From the NCBI GenBank assembly GCA_031398745.1, contig JANNNX010000009.1, positions 4,507-68,506 on the forward strand: a stretch of DNA of 64,000 bases, in the 5' to 3' direction. The notes under the pieces were generated by a model that was given only the letters and a program-made list of their open reading frames with translations, ran no database searches and was not told where the DNA came from. The stretch is from JANNNX01 sp031398745 (GTDB taxonomy: Bacteria; Actinomycetota; Acidimicrobiia; Acidimicrobiales; CADCSY01). Below, piece after piece: positions 15,936-23,924 of the stretch; within the stretch, counting starts at the first letter, position 1; each line of letters starts with the position of its first letter. The translations under genes and the position numbers were made by a program.

Positions 15936-16702
15936 CCTCCCCGGCGCTGGCCAGCGCGCTCTACGACGGCGTGGTCCAGCACCGCCGCTTCGGTGCCGTC
16001 ACCCACCGCTTCCGCTACCGCCTGGCGCTGGTCTACCTCGACCTGGGCGAGGTCGACTCCGTGTTCGCCCGCCACCCGCTCTGGTCAGCCAATCGTCGGG
16101 CCCTGGTGCGCTTCCGCCGATCCGACTATCTCGGGCCCTCGGAGGTGCCCCTCGAGCAGGCGGTGGGCGACATGGTCGAGGGCCATACCGGGCGGCGTCC
16201 AACCGGACCGGTTCGGATGCTGGCCGCGGTCCGGACGCTCGGCTGGTGCTTCAACCCGATCACGCTCTACTACTGCTTCGACGTCACCGGTTCCGAGGTC
16301 GAGACCATCGTCGTCCAGGTCACCAACACGCCCTGGGGCGAGCGCCACACCTACGTGGTCGAAGGCGGCGGCGACGGTCAGCGCCACGAGTTCGACAAGG
16401 CGCTCCACGTGTCGCCGTTCATGCCCATGGACCACCGGTACTCCCTGCGGGCGCCGATGCCGGGGGAGCGGCTCTTCGTGCACCTCGAGAACCGCCAATC
16501 CGGTCGGCGGGTGTTCGATGCCCACCTGCTCCTGCGGCGCACCCCGATCACCCGGTCGACCTTGGGTCGTCGCCTCCGCCACCAGCCGCTGTCGTCGATC
16601 AAGATCTCAGCCGCCATCTACTGGGAGGCGCTACGGCTGTGGCGCAAGGGAGCCCGTTACCACCCGCACCCGACGCCCCAGCCCGAGTCGGTGACGTCAT
16701 GA
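15932..16702 (+). CDS. DUF1365 protein
   Basis: A 256-residue DUF1365 protein beginning with consecutive GTG codons (15929 and 15932; the latter overlaps the previous stop as GTGA). Recognised by LYDGVVQHRRFGAVTHRFRYR at the N-terminus, LGWCFNPITLYYCF near residue 100, NTPWGERHTYV, and KALHVSPFMPMD. The family has no proven reaction. It is almost always found between this type of FAD oxidoreductase and a cyclopropane-fatty-acid synthase, as here, which argues for a part in making or handling a modified membrane lipid. Confidence 0.9.
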   Translation: MTSPALASALYDGVVQHRRFGAVTHRFRYRLALVYLDLGEVDSVFARHPLWSANRRALVRFRRSDYLGPSEVPLEQAVGDMVEGHTGRRPTGPVRMLAAVRTLGWCFNPITLYYCFDVTGSEVETIVVQVTNTPWGERHTYVVEGGGDGQRHEFDKALHVSPFMPMDHRYSLRAPMPGERLFVHLENRQSGRRVFDAHLLLRRTPITRSTLGRRLRHQPLSSIKISAAIYWEALRLWRKGARYHPHPTPQPESVTS

Positions 16703-17916
16703 GCCGTCCCTGGTCGAGACGCCTCGGTGGCCAGCTCGGTCGGGTCGCGGCCCACACCCTGCTGCGCAGCCTCGACGGCGCCACCCTCACCCTGCACGAG
16801 GGGGGCGCCTTCCGCCGCTTCGGCACGCCCGGGCCCGACCGCCTAGAGGCCGCGGTGGCGGTGGCCGACCCGGCGGCCTTCCGGGCGGTGCTCACGTCGG
16901 GGAGCGTGGGTCTCGGCGCCGCCTACCGCGACGGGCTGTGGGAGAGCGACGACCTGGTGGCCGTGATCCGGGTGCTGCAACGGTCGCTCGGGCCGCTCAA
17001 CCGGGTGTTGAACCCATCCCGGGCGGTCACCGCCCGGTTCCTCGATCCGCTCCGACGCCGCCGGACCGATGTCGTCGACCGGGGCGCGGCACGCGACGAG
17101 GTCCGGGCCCATTACGACCTCGGCAATGACTTCTTCGCCGGCTTCCTCGACCCCACCATGCAGTACTCGTGCGCGCTGTACCTGAGTGACGAGGCCACGC
17201 TGGAGGCCGCGTCGGTGGCCAAGATGGACCGGCTCTGTCGCCAGCTCCGGCTGGGGGTCGACGACCACCTGGTCGAGATCGGCACCGGGTGGGGTGGCCT
17301 GGCCGTCCACGCCGCCACCACCTACGGCTGCCGGGTCACGACCACGACGATCTCCGATCGCCAGCACGAGCACGCCAGCCGACTGGTGAAGGAGCTCGGC
17401 CTCGACGACCGGGTGACCGTGCTGGCCGACGACTTCCGCGACGTCGAAGGCTCCTACGACGCGCTGGTCTCGGTCGAGATGATCGAGGCCCTCGACTGGC
17501 GGGAGCACGACAGCTTCTTCGCCGCCTGCGACGCTCTCGTTCGGCCCGGAGGCCGGGTCGCCATCCAGGCCATCACCCTGCCCGATGCCGACTTTCACCG
17601 GGCCAAGGCCAACGACGACTTCATCAACCACTTCATCTTCCCGGGGGGCACCCTGCCCTCGCTGGGCGCCATCGCCGGATCGGTGGCCCGGCAGACCTCG
17701 TTGGAGCTGGTCGACACCTTCGCCATGGGTCTGCACTACGCCCGGACCCTGCGGGAGTGGCGGGCCCGGTTCCTGGAGATGCGGGCCGACCTACCCGCCC
17801 TGGGCCTCGACGAGCGCTTCGCCCGTCTGTGGGACCTCTACCTAGCGACCTGCGAGGCGCTCTTCCTCGAGCGCCAGATCGACGACGTCCAGCTCACCTA
17901 CGTGAAGTGGAGCTGA
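16699..17916 (+). CDS. cfa: Cyclopropane-fatty-acyl-phospholipid synthase family methyltransferase
   Basis: A 405-residue S-adenosylmethionine-dependent methyltransferase of the CFA/mycolic-acid synthase type. After an N-terminal lipid-binding region comes HYDLGNDFFAGFLDPTMQYSCALY, the SAM motif LVEIGTGWGGLAVHAA (about residue 195), VSVEMIEALD, and FINHFIFPGGTLPS. It is the last gene of the four-gene operon (ATGA overlap with DUF1365). Its last four codons and stop lie in a 14-bp sequence that is repeated at the 3' end of the tRNA-Ala gene 1.2 kb away. The C-terminus (VKWS) may therefore come from an insertion event. Confidence 0.92.
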   Translation: MSRPWSRRLGGQLGRVAAHTLLRSLDGATLTLHEGGAFRRFGTPGPDRLEAAVAVADPAAFRAVLTSGSVGLGAAYRDGLWESDDLVAVIRVLQRSLGPLNRVLNPSRAVTARFLDPLRRRRTDVVDRGAARDEVRAHYDLGNDFFAGFLDPTMQYSCALYLSDEATLEAASVAKMDRLCRQLRLGVDDHLVEIGTGWGGLAVHAATTYGCRVTTTTISDRQHEHASRLVKELGLDDRVTVLADDFRDVEGSYDALVSVEMIEALDWREHDSFFAACDALVRPGGRVAIQAITLPDADFHRAKANDDFINHFIFPGGTLPSLGAIAGSVARQTSLELVDTFAMGLHYARTLREWRARFLEMRADLPALGLDERFARLWDLYLATCEALFLERQIDDVQLTYVKWS

Positions 17917-17917
17917 T
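17904..17917 (+). repeat. Direct repeat copy 1 (candidate att site) at the end of cfa
   Basis: GAAGTGGAGCTGAT, identical to 19094-19107. This copy covers the last codons and stop of cfa. Together the two copies bracket the lower-GC segment with toxin remnants, as expected of attL/attR of an integrated element. Confidence 0.6.
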
Positions 17918-18195
17918 CGAGTCCTACCGACCCGAGGAGTTCGGGGATCGGCTCGGGAGCGGGTGGGTGGGTCGGACGTGAGCTCCGGAGCTGCCAGTTC
18001 GTAGACGGTACACAGAGCGCCGGTCGTCTTTTGCGCTCACTGCAAGCCGAGGCAACGCAAAGAATCACCGACGCTGGGGATGCCGACACGTTCTGCTGAG
18101 CCTCTTCGTCGCAACGATCGCCGCAATATCTAGAAGGCCAATGTTTCCCGAACCTCAGGTTGCCATGCGATGAGCGGGGTCTCGATAGACGTGTC
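17918..18195. other. Non-coding lower-GC segment of the putative island
   Basis: No convincing gene on either strand. Base composition falls from the surrounding level after about 17990: the line 18121-18180 counts to 33 of 60 G+C by hand, against clearly higher values in neighbouring genes. On the minus strand this is the region downstream of the small putative immunity gene. Confidence 0.5.
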
Positions 18196-18447
18196 TCACT
18201 CCCTACAAACTCCAGCGACCCACCGTAGGAACCCCTCGATACCGATCGGCCGCACGCCAAGGCTGCCAAGGTACTGACGGACGTACGTGTCGACAGCAAC
18301 CTCCGAGCTATCCCGGTCAATAATGACCGCCACTCGCGTCGCGAGGTCGTCATACTCACTTGCCGCCTCGCCGCGAAAGGCGCCGATGCCGATCGGATCC
18401 CAGTCCCAGAGCGCTTCAAGCACAGCTTGTCGCGACACATCAGCCAT
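18196..18447 (-). CDS. Small putative immunity protein (DUF1871-like)
   Basis: An 83-residue acidic protein, MADVSRQAVLEALWDWDPIG to WVAGVCRE. The pattern of a conserved WDPIGIG motif, EYDDLATRVAVII and a helical C-terminal half resembles DUF1871-like small proteins found as immunity partners of polymorphic toxins. It starts directly after the TAG stop (18448-18450) of a reading frame that ends in a toxin-like tail (VVVLNDSGRVVMTWAHNALG). This is the usual toxin-then-immunity order. The family assignment is by eye and immunity function is inferred. Unlike the toxin, this frame is intact. Confidence 0.6.
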   Translation of the reverse strand: MADVSRQAVLEALWDWDPIGIGAFRGEAASEYDDLATRVAVIIDRDSSEVAVDTYVRQYLGSLGVRPIGIEGFLRWVAGVCRE

Positions 18448-18960
18448 CTAGAACCTCCACCCGAGGGCATTGTGAGCCCAGGTCATGACCACGCGACCTG
18501 AGTCGTTCAAGACAACGACCGACCGGTCGCCGACAAACCTGGTCGTGCCTCGAGCGGGCGGCGCCCGTACGCCGACATCGGACCTCAGTCCCCGCCGCAG
18601 GGGTACGGCGCATCGACTCGGATCCAATCGGCCGCCATCGTCAGAACGTACTGGTCACGAGAAGGTCGAGACAGTTACCGGCTGCTTTCAGACGGAGTAC
18701 CCGCTGAACTGAACAGGCCCCTTCTCGCAGTCGCTCCCAGGTTCGAGTTGCCGAAGAGATAGCTGTCGGCACCGAGGAATCGCCTCTCCGGTAGGCGACA
18801 TGCCGTCAACCAGCAGGTTCGGGACACTGCTGGAAAGATCCCAGCGGAAGGTCGTCGAGCTGGTACCGCCACGCCCAGTCCGAAGGCCGTCGCCGTGGTA
18901 GGTGTAGGTGGTCCGATTGCCGCGAGTGCCTTACCCAACCGCTTGACCGGACGCGGCCAG
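18448..18960 (-). pseudogene. Decayed C-terminal end of an RHS-repeat toxin
   Basis: On the minus strand one frame (18930 down to a TGA at 18688) reads GNRTTYTYHGDGLR and, further on, FRWDLSSSVPNLLVDG, both hallmarks of the RHS repeat core. The next expected RHS segment (DSYLFGNSNLG) is in a different frame around 18745-18770, ending in a TAA at 18675. The first frame resumes at 18654 and ends at TAG 18448 with VVVLNDSGRVVMTWAHNALG, a plausible toxin tip. At least two frameshifts and an internal stop separate the pieces, and the long N-terminal part of an RHS protein is absent. The gene is a remnant. Which nuclease or other toxin family the tip belongs to is not clear. Confidence 0.65.
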
Positions 18961-19093
18961 GCTGGACATTGAGGAGATGGCCGCCTCAACCTCGCCGTGG
19001 GGGCGGTGGCAGGAGGGGGGACGCGGTGGCGATGGGCTGCCCCCCTAGGTGCCCGCCGACATCACGGGGCGGCGCCTGCTGACTCGCAAGAGC

Positions 19094-19107
19094 GAAGTGG
19101 AGCTGAT
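19094..19107 (+). repeat. Direct repeat copy 2 (candidate att site) in the tRNA-Ala 3' end
   Basis: GAAGTGGAGCTGAT, identical to 17904-17917. It covers the last ten bases of tRNA-Ala (read on the minus strand) plus four bases downstream, the classic target position of tyrosine-recombinase elements. No integrase gene is present in the segment. Confidence 0.6.
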
Positions 19108-19170
19108 GGGGATCGAACCCACTACCTCCTGCATGCCATGCAGGCGCTCTACCAACTGAGCTACAGCCCC
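19098..19170 (-). tRNA. tRNA-Ala (anticodon GGC)
   Basis: A 73-base tRNA. The acceptor stem GGGGCTG pairs with CAGCTCC (one G-U), the D arm is GCTCAGTTGGTAGAGC, the anticodon stem CCTGC/GCAGG encloses a loop ATGGCAT with anticodon GGC, and the T arm contains GGTTCGATCC. The discriminator is A and the CCA end is not encoded. Its 3' end abuts the putative island. It lies between that island and leuS. Confidence 0.95.
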
Positions 19171-19229
19171 GTGAAGGGCCACCGAATCTAGCTGCCGGCC
19201 AGCCGGGTGGCGGTGCTGGCCCTCGCCGG

Positions 19230-22208
19230 TCAGCGGGTGACGATGTTCACGATGCGGTCCGGGACGACGACGACCTTGGCCACCGTGCGCTCCCCGAGGG
19301 CCGCCACCACTCGCTCATCGGCCAGGGCGGCGGCCTCGGCCCCGGCCGGGTCGAGCCCGGCCGCCAGCTCGAGGCGGGCCCGCACCTTGCCGTCGACCTG
19401 GACCGGCACCGACACGGTCTCGGTTACCAGGAGCGCCGGATCGGCACTCGGGTAGGGGGCCCAGACGACCGAGCCGTCCCGACCGAGGCGGGACCACAGC
19501 TCCTCGGCGATGTGGGGGGCCAACGGAGCCAGCATCCGCACCAGTGCGTCGGCCACCTCGACCGGCGTGCCGCCGAGCGGGCCGACCACCCGGCCGAGCG
19601 CGTTGTTGAGCTCGATGAGCTTGGCCACCGCGGTGTTGAACCGCAGGGCCTCCATCTCCGTGGTGACCGCGTCGATGGTCTGGTGCAGCAGGCGGCGCAG
19701 GGCGTCGTCGGCCTCCACCTCGAGCACGCGGCTCTCGCCAGTGGCCTCGTCGACCAGGTTGCGCCACACCCGCTGGAGGAACCGGTGGACGCCGACGATG
19801 TCACGGGTGCTCCAGGGCCGGTCGGTGTCGAGCGGGCCCATCGACATCTCGTAGAGGCGCAGGGTGTCGGCGCCGTACTCGTCGTAGACGTCCTCCGGCG
19901 ACACCGCGTTCTTCAGGCTCTTGCCCATCTTCCCGTACTCCCGGAGAACCGGGTTGCCTGCCGGGTCGACGAAGCCGCTCGCCTCGTCACCCGTGACCGA
20001 GGCCGCCTCGACGTAGACCCCGCGGCTGTCGCGGTAGGCCGGGGCGAGGATGTAGCCCTGGTTGAACAGCCGCTGGAAGGGCTCCGGGGTCGAGACGTGG
20101 CCGAGGTCGAAGAGGACCTTGTGCCAGAAGCGGGCGTACAACAGGTGGAGCACGGCGTGCTCCACGCCCCCCACGTAGAGGTCGACGCCACCGAAGGTCG
20201 GCGCGCCGTCGGAGCGGGCGCCTTGCATCCAGTACGCCTCGACCTCGGGGTCGACGAAGGCGTCGTCGTTGGTGGGGTCGAGGTAGCGCAGGTAGTACCA
20301 GCACGACCCCGCCCACTGGGGCATCGTGTTCAGCTCCCGCCGGTAGGCCTTGGGCCCGTCGCCGAGGTCGAGGGTCACCGTGGCCCAGTCGGTGGCCCGA
20401 CCGAGCGGCGGCGCGGGAAGCGACTCGTCGTCATCGTCCAGCACGGTGGGGGCGTAGTCGTCGACCTCGGGCAGCTCGACGGGGAGCATCGACGCCGGCA
20501 ACGCCACCGGCAGGCCGTGCTCGTCGTACACGATCGGGAACGGCTCGCCCCAGTAGCGCTGCCGGGAGAACAGCCAGTCGCGCAGCTTGTAGGTGACGGC
20601 CAGCTCACCGGCACCGATCGCCGCCAGCCACTCGGTGATGGCCGCCTTGGCCTCGGGGGTGGGCAAGTCGTCCAGGCTGATCTCGTCGTTGCTCGAGCCG
20701 GTGGCCAGGCCCTCGCCGGTGAACGCCTCGGGCCACTGGTCGGCTGTGGCCGACGGCTCGAGGTCGTGGCCGGCAAACCACGCCGGGGGCGGGGCCACGA
20801 CCTCGACGATGTCGAGGTCGAAGGTGGTGGCGAACTCGAAGTCGCGGGTGTCGTGCGCCGGCACCGCCATGATCGCCCCCGTGCCGTAGCCCATGAGCAC
20901 GTAGTCGGCGAGGAAGACGGGGATGGCGTCGCCGGTGGTGGGGTTCACCGCGAACGCACCGGTGAACACGCCGGTCTTGTCCCGGTCGTCGATCTGGCGG
21001 TCGAGGTCGGAGGTGGCGCTGGTGTGTCGCCGGTAGGCGGCCACCGCCTGGGCGGGGGTCGGCCAGCCCCCGGTGGGGGCATCGGGCATGGCGGAGGACC
21101 CCGCGCCCTTCCAGGAGCTGGGTGTGTCCTGGGGCCAGGCTCGGGTGACCAGTCCGTCGACCAGCGGGTGCTCGGGGGCCAGCACTACGTACGTCGCCCC
21201 GAACAGGGTGTCGGGGCGGGTGGTGAAGACCTCGACGGCCAGCCCGGCCTCGCCGGCGACCTCGAAGGTGACCCGGGCCCCCTCGCTGCGGCCGATCCAG
21301 TTCCGTTGCATCAGCTTGATCGGCTCGGGCCACTCGATCAGGTCGAGATCGTCGATCAGTCGCTCGGCGTAGGCGGTGATACGCAGCTTCCACTGCTCGA
21401 GATTGCGCTTGAAGACCGGGAAGTCACCCCGCTCGCTGCGGCCCTCGGCGGTGACCTCCTCGTTGGCCAGCACGGTCCCCAGCCCGGGGCACCAGTTGAC
21501 GGCGGCCTCGTCGAGGTAGGCCAAGCGGTGGGCATCGATCACGGCCCTCCGGCCCAGAGGCGACAGCTCGTCCCAGCGGCGGCCCTCGGGGTGGGTGTCG
21601 TCCACCACCAGGCGGGCCCCGGACTCGAACTCGCCCACCAACTCGGCGATGGGCCGGGCCCGCCCGGCCTCGACGTCGAACCAGGCGTCGAAGAGCTGGA
21701 GGAAGATCCATTGGGTCCAGAGGTAGAAGGAGACGTCGGTGGTGGCCACGCTGCGCCGGTCGTCATGGCCCAGACCCATGGCCCGGAACTGGCGGCGCAT
21801 GGTGGCGATGTTCGCCTCGGTGGTGACCCGAGGGTGCTGGCCGGTCTGCACCGCGTACTGCTCGGCCGGCAGCCCGAAGGCGTCATAACCCATGGCGTGG
21901 AGCACGTTGAAGCCGGACATGCGCTTGAACCGGGCGAAGACGTCGGTGCCGATGTAGCCCAACGGGTGCCCGACGTGGAGCCCGGTGCCGCTCGGGTACG
22001 GGAACATGTCGAGCACGTAGAGCTTGGGTCGCTCGACGAGCTCGTCGGTACCGATGCCGACGAGCAGCTCACCACTCGGGTTGGGGGCGTGGTAGGTGCC
22101 GTCGAGCGCCCAGCGGTCCTGCCAGTGGCGCTCGATCTGGTTCGCCAGTTCAGGCCCGTAGCGGACCGCGGGCCGGTCGTCGGCGGGGAACTCGGCGGCG
22201 TCGGACAT
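19230..22208 (-). CDS. leuS: Leucyl-tRNA synthetase
   Basis: A 992-residue class I aminoacyl-tRNA synthetase that charges tRNA-Leu. The HIGH-type motif is LHVGH in PYPSGTGLHVGHPLGY (about residue 80). The CP1 editing domain contains TRPDTLFGATYVVLAPEHPLV, and the KMSKS-type loop is KMGKSLKN. The anticodon-binding and C-terminal domains (LAPHIAEELWSRLG, VPVQVDGKVRARLEL) are complete. A 40-residue insertion rich in Ala/Pro (around WKGAGSSAMPDAPTG) interrupts the editing domain. ATG 22208 (MSDAAEFPADD) sits 6 bases after a TACGCT hexamer; the frame stays open to 23168 but overlaps the PAC2 gene on the same strand in another frame. Confidence 0.97.
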   Translation of the reverse strand: MSDAAEFPADDRPAVRYGPELANQIERHWQDRWALDGTYHAPNPSGELLVGIGTDELVERPKLYVLDMFPYPSGTGLHVGHPLGYIGTDVFARFKRMSGFNVLHAMGYDAFGLPAEQYAVQTGQHPRVTTEANIATMRRQFRAMGLGHDDRRSVATTDVSFYLWTQWIFLQLFDAWFDVEAGRARPIAELVGEFESGARLVVDDTHPEGRRWDELSPLGRRAVIDAHRLAYLDEAAVNWCPGLGTVLANEEVTAEGRSERGDFPVFKRNLEQWKLRITAYAERLIDDLDLIEWPEPIKLMQRNWIGRSEGARVTFEVAGEAGLAVEVFTTRPDTLFGATYVVLAPEHPLVDGLVTRAWPQDTPSSWKGAGSSAMPDAPTGGWPTPAQAVAAYRRHTSATSDLDRQIDDRDKTGVFTGAFAVNPTTGDAIPVFLADYVLMGYGTGAIMAVPAHDTRDFEFATTFDLDIVEVVAPPPAWFAGHDLEPSATADQWPEAFTGEGLATGSSNDEISLDDLPTPEAKAAITEWLAAIGAGELAVTYKLRDWLFSRQRYWGEPFPIVYDEHGLPVALPASMLPVELPEVDDYAPTVLDDDDESLPAPPLGRATDWATVTLDLGDGPKAYRRELNTMPQWAGSCWYYLRYLDPTNDDAFVDPEVEAYWMQGARSDGAPTFGGVDLYVGGVEHAVLHLLYARFWHKVLFDLGHVSTPEPFQRLFNQGYILAPAYRDSRGVYVEAASVTGDEASGFVDPAGNPVLREYGKMGKSLKNAVSPEDVYDEYGADTLRLYEMSMGPLDTDRPWSTRDIVGVHRFLQRVWRNLVDEATGESRVLEVEADDALRRLLHQTIDAVTTEMEALRFNTAVAKLIELNNALGRVVGPLGGTPVEVADALVRMLAPLAPHIAEELWSRLGRDGSVVWAPYPSADPALLVTETVSVPVQVDGKVRARLELAAGLDPAGAEAAALADERVVAALGERTVAKVVVVPDRIVNIVTR

Positions 22209-22214
22209 GGCCGG

Positions 22215-22220
22215 AGCGTA
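22215..22220 (-). promoter_or_regulatory. -10 hexamer TACGCT, probable leaderless promoter of leuS
   Basis: On the minus strand TACGCT ends 6 bases before the ATG at 22208, in the 38-base gap after the PAC2 gene, with no Shine-Dalgarno sequence between. Confidence 0.5.
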
Positions 22221-22246
22221 GGCCGGCGGTCGCGAGGCTCCCGGGC

Positions 22247-23140
22247 TCAGCTGTCGGCGCCGCCGTCGAGTCGGCGGAGGAACCGCTCGACCTCGTCGGC
22301 CAGCTCGTCGCCGCTCGGTAGGTCGGCGGCTGAGCCGAATGGCGCGTTGCGCTCGAGCTCGGCCTGGGCATCGTGGCTCTGCTCGAGGTTGTCCAGCATC
22401 TGACGGTGCTCGGGGTTGGCCGCCACCAGCTCGTCGAGTCGACTGTGGACGTTCTCGGCTGCGGTTCGCAGGGCCGTGTTGTCCCACCGGATGCCTGCGA
22501 CCTGGGCGATCGCGTCGACCAGGTCGGCCGAAGCCCGGGGGTAGGTCATGTTCGACACGTAGTGCGGGACCTGGGCCCAGATGCCCATGGCCGGGATGTC
22601 GGACTGGCCGCACAGGTCGATGAGGACAGTGTCGAGGCCTGCCGGGGCGCTCACCATCCGGGTGACCCGGCCGACCCGGGCGGCCAGCTCCTGGCTGGTG
22701 GCCATGGCCGTCAGCCGGGTGGCCCGGGTGTGGGGCACGTTGGACGGGAAGGCGTTGAGGGTGATGGCCAGGCGGACCCCGAGGTCGTCGGCCAGCTCGA
22801 GAACCTGGCCGGCGAAGGTGTGCCAGCGCAGGTCTGGCTCGGGGCCGACCAGCAGCAGGACGTCTCTGCCGTCGGCGTCCTTGGTGGCCAGCAGTGCGAT
22901 CTCGGGCCAGGTGATCTCGGTGAGCCGGGCCTGGTCGAGGTGCAGCGAGGGGCGATGCGAGCGGTGGTCGAGGAGCTCGTCGGCGTCGAACCGAGCGACC
23001 AGCGTCGTCTCGTGGGCGTCGACCATGTGGCTCATGGCGCTGGATGCCGCCTGACCGGCATCGAGGAAGCCCTCGAAGTGCACCACCAGCAACGGATCCT
23101 GCAATGAGGGCTCTTCCAACAGCTCGTACAGCTCGTCCAC
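22247..23140 (-). CDS. PAC2-family protein
   Basis: A 297-residue PAC2 (proteasome-assembly-chaperone 2 fold) protein of the actinobacterial type. Visible blocks are LLVVHFEGFLDAGQAASSAM near the N-terminus, LLLVGPEPDLRWHTFAGQVL, GVRLAITLNAFPSNVPHTR, and IGIWAQVPHYVSNMTYPRAS-like spacing (here MGIWAQVPHYVSNMTYPRAS). The C-terminal 80 residues are helical. GTG 23140 follows GGAGG at 4 bases. Members are common beside actinobacterial proteasome or housekeeping genes; a precise function is not established. Confidence 0.88.
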   Translation of the reverse strand: MDELYELLEEPSLQDPLLVVHFEGFLDAGQAASSAMSHMVDAHETTLVARFDADELLDHRSHRPSLHLDQARLTEITWPEIALLATKDADGRDVLLLVGPEPDLRWHTFAGQVLELADDLGVRLAITLNAFPSNVPHTRATRLTAMATSQELAARVGRVTRMVSAPAGLDTVLIDLCGQSDIPAMGIWAQVPHYVSNMTYPRASADLVDAIAQVAGIRWDNTALRTAAENVHSRLDELVAANPEHRQMLDNLEQSHDAQAELERNAPFGSAADLPSGDELADEVERFLRRLDGGADS

Positions 23141-23182
23141 CAGGCCTCCGGGTCGCCTCGCGGCACACGGTAGCGGTGCTTG

Positions 23183-23188
23183 TAGCCT
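23183..23188 (+). promoter_or_regulatory. -10 hexamer TAGCCT, probable leaderless promoter
   Basis: TAGCCT ends 6 bases before the ATG at 23195, in the 54-base gap to the divergent PAC2 gene; no Shine-Dalgarno sequence is present. Confidence 0.5.
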
Positions 23189-23194
23189 GCGGGC

Positions 23195-23902
23195 ATGACC
23201 GACGTGACCGACGCGACCTTCGAGCAGGACGTCATCCGCAGGTCGCACGAGGTGCCGGTTGTCGTCGACCTGTGGGCCGAATGGTGTGGGCCTTGCCGCC
23301 AGCTCGGACCGATCCTCGAGGCCGCCGTCGAGGCGACCGGGGGCCAGGTGGTGCTCACCAAGGTGGACGTCGACGCCAACCCGCAGATCTCCCAGGCGTT
23401 CCAGGTTCAGTCGATCCCGGCGGTCTACGCACTGCGCGACGGAAAGGTGGTCGAGGGCTTCATCGGGGCCCAGCCCCAGGCCGCGGTCGAAGAGTGGATC
23501 GCTCGACTCCTGCCCAGCTCCGAGGCGACCGAGCTCCAGCAGCTGATCGACACCGGCACCGAGGAGTCGCTGCGGGCGGCCCTCGAGATCGAGCCCGGCA
23601 ACGAAGCTGCCGTCGTCGGCCTGGCCGAGCTGTTGGTGGTCGACGACCGTGGCGACGAGGCGCTGACCCTGCTGGCTCGGATCCCGGAGTCGGCCGACAC
23701 CCGCCGGGTGGCGGCGCTGGCTCGGGTGGGCGTCCCGGACGGCGACTCCGACGACCTGTCGGCTCGCCTCGACCAGCTGCTCGAGCAGGTGAAGGGCGAC
23801 GAGGACGCGCGACGCGAGTACCTCGACCTCCTCGAGCTACTGGGGCCGGACGACCCCCGCACCGCGGTCTACCGCCGGACGCTCACCGCCCGCCTGTTCT
23901 GA
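23195..23902 (+). CDS. Thioredoxin-TPR protein (CnoX-like)
   Basis: A 235-residue protein with an N-terminal thioredoxin domain carrying an intact WCGPC active site (about residues 31-35) and the cis-proline segment SIPAVYALRDGK. A C-terminal half of tetratricopeptide-like helices follows (LRAALEIEPGNEAAVVGLAELL). This is the layout of CnoX/YbbN, a redox-active holdase chaperone; unlike E. coli CnoX, the active site here keeps both cysteines, as in most homologues. No signal peptide, so cytoplasmic. Confidence 0.9.
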   Translation: MTDVTDATFEQDVIRRSHEVPVVVDLWAEWCGPCRQLGPILEAAVEATGGQVVLTKVDVDANPQISQAFQVQSIPAVYALRDGKVVEGFIGAQPQAAVEEWIARLLPSSEATELQQLIDTGTEESLRAALEIEPGNEAAVVGLAELLVVDDRGDEALTLLARIPESADTRRVAALARVGVPDGDSDDLSARLDQLLEQVKGDEDARREYLDLLELLGPDDPRTAVYRRTLTARLF

Positions 23903-23924
23903 GTCGCTCGGTCCGGCCGAGCAG

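Noticed and set aside
17898..18470. A 190-codon minus-strand frame over the putative island
   Set aside because: It overlaps the better supported 83-residue gene in another frame and reads as unstructured basic sequence.
18485..18712. A 75-codon plus-strand frame in the low-GC segment
   Set aside because: It lies opposite the toxin-like tip, has no ribosome site and no coherent fold pattern.
19512..22403. A 963-codon plus-strand open frame antisense to leuS
   Set aside because: Same artefact; leuS is complete on the other strand and the composition is unlike any protein family.
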